The notes under the pieces: model-generated
What the model saw: the letters and a program-made list of their open reading frames with translations, nothing else
Databases searched by the model: none
Told to the model about the DNA's origin: nothing
Made by a program: the position numbers and the translations under genes
Source of the DNA: Alphaproteobacteria bacterium
GTDB lineage: Bacteria > Pseudomonadota > Alphaproteobacteria > Rickettsiales > SXRF01
Length of the DNA: 17,935 nt
Direction: 5' to 3'
Assembly: GCA_020050695.1 (NCBI GenBank)
Contig: JAGVKI010000111.1
Span: 1-17,935, forward strand
Shown here: positions 14,668-17,935 of the stretch, one piece after another
Position numbering within the stretch: the first letter of the stretch is position 1
How the letters are laid out: every line of letters begins with the position of its first letter

Positions 14668-15207
14668 CTAGCGCTTACGGAAGTTAAGCCCTTCCTGCAT
14701 ACCCGCCATATGTTCGTCTATGGTTTCTATATGGCCCTTGATTTCCTGCAGCGCTTCAAAGAATTCCTTAAGCTGCTTGCGCTCCTTACCCACGGCGTCT
14801 TCTTTGCATTCGCGGGTTTGCCGCAGGCATGCCTTCTGCGCGCCTTTAAATTTCGTTATCTCCAGGTCAAGCTGGCGCAGCATGCTACTGGTGGAATGCG
14901 AAAACTCGCGTATCACCGGCTCATCTTCATCCTTATCCGGTTCGCCCAGGGCAAAATTCGCATGCTGGACGCGTTCGCTTCGCCCTCTTATATCATCAGA
15001 TAATGCGCAGATACGAAAGGCGCTTTGCACCAGCTGGCTTTCATCGAGCATATCGAAATGCTCTTCCATAGCGAATTTAGAGTGCAGCCGTTTATTGGGA
15101 TTATCACCGCACTCATCGAGTGTGCTTTCGGTCAGCATTTCCAGCGCCTCCTTCGCCGCGCCGTATACGGCCTGCATATGGGCAGAAAACTTGCCTGTTT
15201 TTCTCAT
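14668..15207 (-). CDS. Charged, mostly helical protein of unknown function
   Basis: I do not recognise this 179-residue protein. It has no signal peptide or membrane segment and is very rich in Glu, Lys, Asp and Arg. The stretch from about residue 105 to 172 (SSMLRQLDLEITKFKGAQKACLRQTRE, then KERKQLKEFFEALQEIKGHIETIDEHM) reads as long helices with coiled-coil spacing. The N-terminal 60 residues are also helical. The run GEPDKDEDEP (about 88-97) separates the two parts. Such a layout suits a soluble structural or protein-binding factor, but no function is claimed. The ATG has no convincing ribosome site. It converges on trhO with one base between the stop codons and sits before a 438-base gap containing control elements of nrdJ. 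Confidence 0.65.
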   Translation of the reverse strand: MRKTGKFSAHMQAVYGAAKEALEMLTESTLDECGDNPNKRLHSKFAMEEHFDMLDESQLVQSAFRICALSDDIRGRSERVQHANFALGEPDKDEDEPVIREFSHSTSSMLRQLDLEITKFKGAQKACLRQTRECKEDAVGKERKQLKEFFEALQEIKGHIETIDEHMAGMQEGLNFRKR

Positions 15208-15289
15208 GAGGTGGAACCCTGGTTGCTATAGCTGCCCATAGTAACAAAATCATGTTTCAATTTTATGAAAACGACCTTCTATACATGAG

Positions 15290-15378
15290 TTATCCACATA
15301 TTTTTTCCATCGGTTTTAGTCTGAATCCAAAGGTATATATAATCTTATCAACAACTTCCTAATCTTAAGATATCCACA
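15290..15378 (+). promoter_or_regulatory. Three DnaA-box-like sites
   Basis: TTATCCACA at 15290-15298 is a perfect consensus DnaA box. TTATCAACA (15345-15353) and ATATCCACA (15370-15378) each have one change. All lie on the same strand, 55 and 25 bases apart. The third overlaps the left NrdR-like box. DnaA is known to regulate ribonucleotide reductase in E. coli, so control of nrdJ is plausible. Confidence 0.5.
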
Positions 15379-15420
15379 GGATGTAGTAGCAAACTATGTG
15401 TCAAGCACAATATCTAGTTG
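15374..15420 (+). promoter_or_regulatory. Tandem NrdR-box-like sites
   Basis: CCACAGGATGTAGTAG (15374-15389) and GCACAATATCTAGTTG (15405-15420) start 31 bases apart, three helical turns, and are identical at 11 of 16 positions. The second matches the NrdR consensus (ACACwAtATaTwGtGt) at about 12-13 positions, the first at about 10. Paired NrdR boxes near three turns apart are the usual repressor arrangement before ribonucleotide reductase genes. Confidence 0.6.
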
Positions 15421-15446
15421 TCATTGCCAATGGGTGGTGTTAGCTT
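15418..15446 (+). promoter_or_regulatory. Candidate nrdJ promoter
   Basis: TTGTCA (15418-15423, five of six to consensus), a 17-base spacer and TAGCTT (15441-15446, weak) preceded by TG one base upstream (extended -10 style). The -35 overlaps the right NrdR-like box, as a repressor site would. The leader would be about 195 bases long. Confidence 0.35.
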
Positions 15447-15499
15447 TTGGAACAAGGGATGGTGAATAATAAAAAAAATATTGCACTGCACATAACTTG

Positions 15500-15610
15500 G
15501 TTCCTTTTTCGCCTGTCGGCGTGCCACATGAAAGTGAGGCCCGGCCAATAGTCGACTAAAAAAGTCGGGAACTGCTGCAGCTGCCACCACACCGAGCCGT
15601 AATTAGGAAC
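15500..15610 (+). promoter_or_regulatory. Possible folded leader of nrdJ mRNA
   Basis: GTTCCT (15500-15505) can pair with AGGAAC (15605-15610), enclosing hairpins CGCC-TGTC-GGCG (15510-15521), GCCAC/GTGAGGC (15523-15540, two-base bulge) and CGACT/AGTCG (15553-15567, A5 loop). GGCCC at 15538-15542 is also complementary to GGGCC at 15636-15640, part of the ribosome site, which would give an alternative masking pair. It matches no riboswitch class I know, and each stem is short. Confidence 0.25.
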
Positions 15611-15645
15611 GATATTGATAGACTACAAATACAAGGGGCCAACGC

Positions 15646-17935
15646 ATGCGCATAGATAGACACTTCACCAAGACCAACTCCAAAAATACCGAAGCTGTCT
15701 ATTATAATATCCCCTTCCGCAAGACCGATGTGGTAATGAAAAACCCGGACGGCTCGGTGGTATTTGAAGCCCTCGGCGTTGAAGTGCCGGAATACTGGTC
15801 ACAGGTGGCCTGCGACGTCATCTCACAAAAATATTTCCGTAAAGCCGGTGTTGCCGCACGCTTTAAGCGCATTGAAGAAGCAACCGTGCCGTCATGGCTG
15901 TGGCGCTCCGTTCCAGACGAAGATGCGCTTGAGCGCATGCCCGCAGAGCAGCGTTATACAGGTGAAACCTCCGCCAAGCAGGTGTTCGACCGCCTGGCCG
16001 GCGCGTGGACGTACTGGGGCTGGAAAGGCGGCTATTTTGACACTGAAAGTGATGCCCGCGCATTCTATGATGAAATCCGTTACATGCTGGCCGCGCAGAT
16101 GGCCGCGCCGAATTCACCGCAATGGTTCAATACCGGCCTGCACTGGGCCTACGGTATTGATGGCCCAAGCCAGGGTCATTATTATGTTGACCCGGATACC
16201 GGCAAGCTCAATAAATCCAAAAGCGCATACGAACGCCCGCAGCCACATGCATGCTTCATCCAGAGCGTGAAAGACGACCTGGTGAACGAAGGCGGCATCA
16301 TGAATCTGTGGGAGCGTGAAGCGCGCCTGTTTAAATATGGTTCCGGTACCGGCTCGAATTTTTCTGACCTGCGCGGCAGCGGTGAAAACCTCTCTGGCGG
16401 CGGCAAATCGTCGGGCCTGATGAGCTTCCTGAAAATCGGTGACCGCGCTGCTGGCGCGATCAAATCCGGCGGCACTACCCGCCGCGCTGCCAAGATGGTA
16501 GTAGTCGATATCGACCATCCGGATGTTGAAGAATTCATCAACTGGAAAGTGCTCGAAGAACAAAAAGTCGCTGCACTGGTAACCGGCTCCAAGCTATGCC
16601 GCAAACACCTGACCGCTATCATGGCAGCATGTCAGGAAAGCCCCGAAAACAAAAAGGGCGACGAGCGTTTCCTGCCTGCTGAAAATCCGGCACTTAAAAA
16701 AGCGATGCGCGAAGCGCGCAAGTCACTTGTGCCTGACAATTACATCCAGCGCGTGGTGGAATTCGCCAAACAGGGCTTTACCGCTATCGACTTCCCTGAA
16801 TATGATACCGACTGGGACTCGGAAGCGTACCTGACCGTATCAGGCCAGAACTCCAATAACTCGGTGCGCGTTACCAATGAATTTTTAGAAGCGGTTGCTT
16901 CCGACAAGCCATGGCACCTGCTCAACCGCAAATCCGGCCAGGTGGCAAAGACCATACCGGCACGCGCTTTGTGGGACGAAATCGGTTACGCTGCATGGTC
17001 ATGCGCTGATCCGGGATTGCAATACGACACCACCATCAATGAATGGCATACCTGCCCTGAATCTGGCCGCATCCGTGCATCCAATCCATGCTCGGAATAT
17101 ATGTTCCTGGATGATACCGCGTGCAACCTTGCCTCTATCAACCTGCTGCAGTTCAAGCGCGAGAATGCTCCGTTCGACGTGCATGCCTTTGAACATGCCT
17201 GCCGCCTGTGGACGGTAGTGCTGGAAGTGTCCGTGCTCATGGCGCAGTTCCCGTCCAAGGAAATTGCAAAACTCTCTTATGAATTCCGCACGCTCGGCCT
17301 TGGTTATGCGAATGTCGGCGGCCTGCTGATGGCCAGCGGTGTTCCTTATGACAGTGCACAGGGCCGCGCCACCATCGGTGCGATCACGGCGATCATGACC
17401 GGTGTTTCGTATGCGACCTCTGCCGAAATGGCTAAGGAACTTGGCGCATTTGACGGCTATAACGCCAACCGCCAGCATATGATGCGCGTCATGCGCAACC
17501 ATCGCCGCGCTGCTTACGGCGAAACCGATGGCTATGAGGATCTTTCCATCCTGCCTGTGCCACTGGATATTGATAATTGCCAGGACAAGGGACTGATCGA
17601 CGCGGTGCGTAAAGCATGGGATACCGCCATCATCCTGGGCGAAAAATATGGTTTCCGTAACGCGCAGGCCACCTGCATTGCGCCTACCGGCACCATTGGC
17701 CTGGTGATGGATTGCGATACCACCGGCATCGAACCGGATTTTGCGATTGTGAAATTCAAGAAACTGGCAGGCGGTGGTTATTTCAAAATCATCAACCAGC
17801 AAGTGCCAGAAGCACTGCGCACGCTTGGCTACACCCATAAGCAGATCGATGAAATCACGGCATATGCCGCAGGCCGCGGAACGCTTAAAGACGCGCCCGG
17901 CGTCAATCATGATAAACTCCGTGCCAAAGGCTTTA
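15646..17935 (+). CDS. nrdJ: Vitamin B12-dependent (class II) ribonucleotide reductase, 3'-truncated
   Basis: The frame is open to the window end; 763 residues are visible of the roughly 1200 usual in Alphaproteobacteria. The enzyme reduces ribonucleotides to deoxyribonucleotides for DNA synthesis with an adenosylcobalamin-generated radical, and works with or without oxygen. The active site is complete: Asn480-Pro-Cys482-Ser-Glu484 (thiyl radical Cys482, Glu484) and the redox pair Cys203 (PHACFIQ) and Cys493 (DTACNLAS). The gap of 11 from Cys482 to Cys493 is that of Lactobacillus class II (408 to 419). Other blocks are WTYWGWKGGYF, APNSPQWFNTGLHWAYGIDGP, RLFKYGSGTGSNFS and APTGTIGLVMDCDTTGIEPDFA. 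AAGGGG (15633-15638) precedes the ATG by seven bases. The C-terminal cysteines that take electrons from thioredoxin lie outside the window. Confidence 0.96.
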   Translation, partial: MRIDRHFTKTNSKNTEAVYYNIPFRKTDVVMKNPDGSVVFEALGVEVPEYWSQVACDVISQKYFRKAGVAARFKRIEEATVPSWLWRSVPDEDALERMPAEQRYTGETSAKQVFDRLAGAWTYWGWKGGYFDTESDARAFYDEIRYMLAAQMAAPNSPQWFNTGLHWAYGIDGPSQGHYYVDPDTGKLNKSKSAYERPQPHACFIQSVKDDLVNEGGIMNLWEREARLFKYGSGTGSNFSDLRGSGENLSGGGKSSGLMSFLKIGDRAAGAIKSGGTTRRAAKMVVVDIDHPDVEEFINWKVLEEQKVAALVTGSKLCRKHLTAIMAACQESPENKKGDERFLPAENPALKKAMREARKSLVPDNYIQRVVEFAKQGFTAIDFPEYDTDWDSEAYLTVSGQNSNNSVRVTNEFLEAVASDKPWHLLNRKSGQVAKTIPARALWDEIGYAAWSCADPGLQYDTTINEWHTCPESGRIRASNPCSEYMFLDDTACNLASINLLQFKRENAPFDVHAFEHACRLWTVVLEVSVLMAQFPSKEIAKLSYEFRTLGLGYANVGGLLMASGVPYDSAQGRATIGAITAIMTGVSYATSAEMAKELGAFDGYNANRQHMMRVMRNHRRAAYGETDGYEDLSILPVPLDIDNCQDKGLIDAVRKAWDTAIILGEKYGFRNAQATCIAPTGTIGLVMDCDTTGIEPDFAIVKFKKLAGGGYFKIINQQVPEALRTLGYTHKQIDEITAYAAGRGTLKDAPGVNHDKLRAKGF

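Larger units (their letters stand above)
15208..15645. other. 438-base intergenic control region before nrdJ
   Basis: No gene was found here. The left half is AT-rich and holds DnaA-box-like sites (15290-15378), a near-consensus IHF site (TATCAA-N4-TT at 15346-15357, last base off) and a GAATC methylation site (15323-15327). The middle holds NrdR-box-like sites and a candidate promoter (15374-15446). The right half, about 195 bases, would be an mRNA leader with several short hairpins. The ribosome site AAGGGG is at 15634-15638 and neighbours. The promoter of the minus gene at 15207 must also lie in the left part but was not identified. Confidence 0.7.

Noticed and set aside
15290..15378. Chromosome origin of replication
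   Set aside because: Only three DnaA-like boxes, no clear unwinding element array and no typical origin neighbours; regulation of nrdJ explains the boxes better.
15453..15645. Cobalamin riboswitch before the B12-dependent reductase
   Set aside because: A GGGAACTG and GCCACC fragment recall parts of the class, but the conserved GGTG, the CCCCCGC-ACTGT block and the GCCAGGAGACCTGCC-like box are missing.
16999..17910. 303-residue minus strand ORF opposite nrdJ
   Set aside because: nrdJ is unambiguous with all catalytic residues; the antisense frame is a by-product of its codon use.

Overview
This window looks like chromosomal DNA of an alphaproteobacterium of moderate GC content. The best evidence is a TrcR-type cell-cycle regulator (DUF1013, a family essentially confined to Alphaproteobacteria), a B12-dependent class II ribonucleotide reductase of the long alphaproteobacterial type, an alphaproteobacterial-style TrhO, glutaryl-CoA dehydrogenase, and a TTAA-N7-TTAAC CtrA-like site. 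A more precise lineage cannot be fixed from the sequence. No tRNA, rRNA, CRISPR array, insertion sequence or phage gene was seen.

Bases 1-5154 (+): a surface-glycan or protein-glycosylation block. A GT-A type glycosyltransferase (cut by the window start) is followed by a TPR protein fused to a GT9/heptosyltransferase-like domain. The same pair of architectures is then repeated (GT8-like enzyme, then TPR-GT), and a SAM methyltransferase closes the run. Stop/start overlap and short gaps suggest one operon from 2302 to 5154. Bases 5155-5900: an outer-membrane lipid A deacylase (PagL family) behind a perfect dyad matching the CtrA box, ending at a bidirectional terminator shared with the next gene.

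Bases 5911-9199 (-): malate synthase A, a type IV prepilin-like protein with its own terminator, and trcR. Bases 9369-9837 (+): a self-contained cassette (promoter, structured leader, 92-residue unrecognised gene of about 66% GC, long hairpin terminator) that stands out from its surroundings.

Bases 9876-11760 (+): an enoyl-CoA hydratase family enzyme and a patatin-like lipase. Bases 11757-13771 (-): an operon of an unknown 80-residue protein, glutaryl-CoA dehydrogenase and a membrane-anchored unknown protein. GcdH makes crotonyl-CoA, which a crotonase such as the neighbouring hydratase could process. Bases 13830-14666 (+): trhO, a tRNA U34 hydroxylase. Bases 14668-15207 (-): an unknown charged helical protein.

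Bases 15208-15645 are a 438-base control region before nrdJ with three DnaA-box-like sites, a pair of NrdR-box-like sites 31 bases apart, a candidate promoter and a possibly folded leader. nrdJ then runs off the window end. No complete new system is evident. The best leads are the nrdJ control region, the high-GC cassette, the doubled GT / TPR-GT module and the CtrA-like site before the lipid A deacylase gene.
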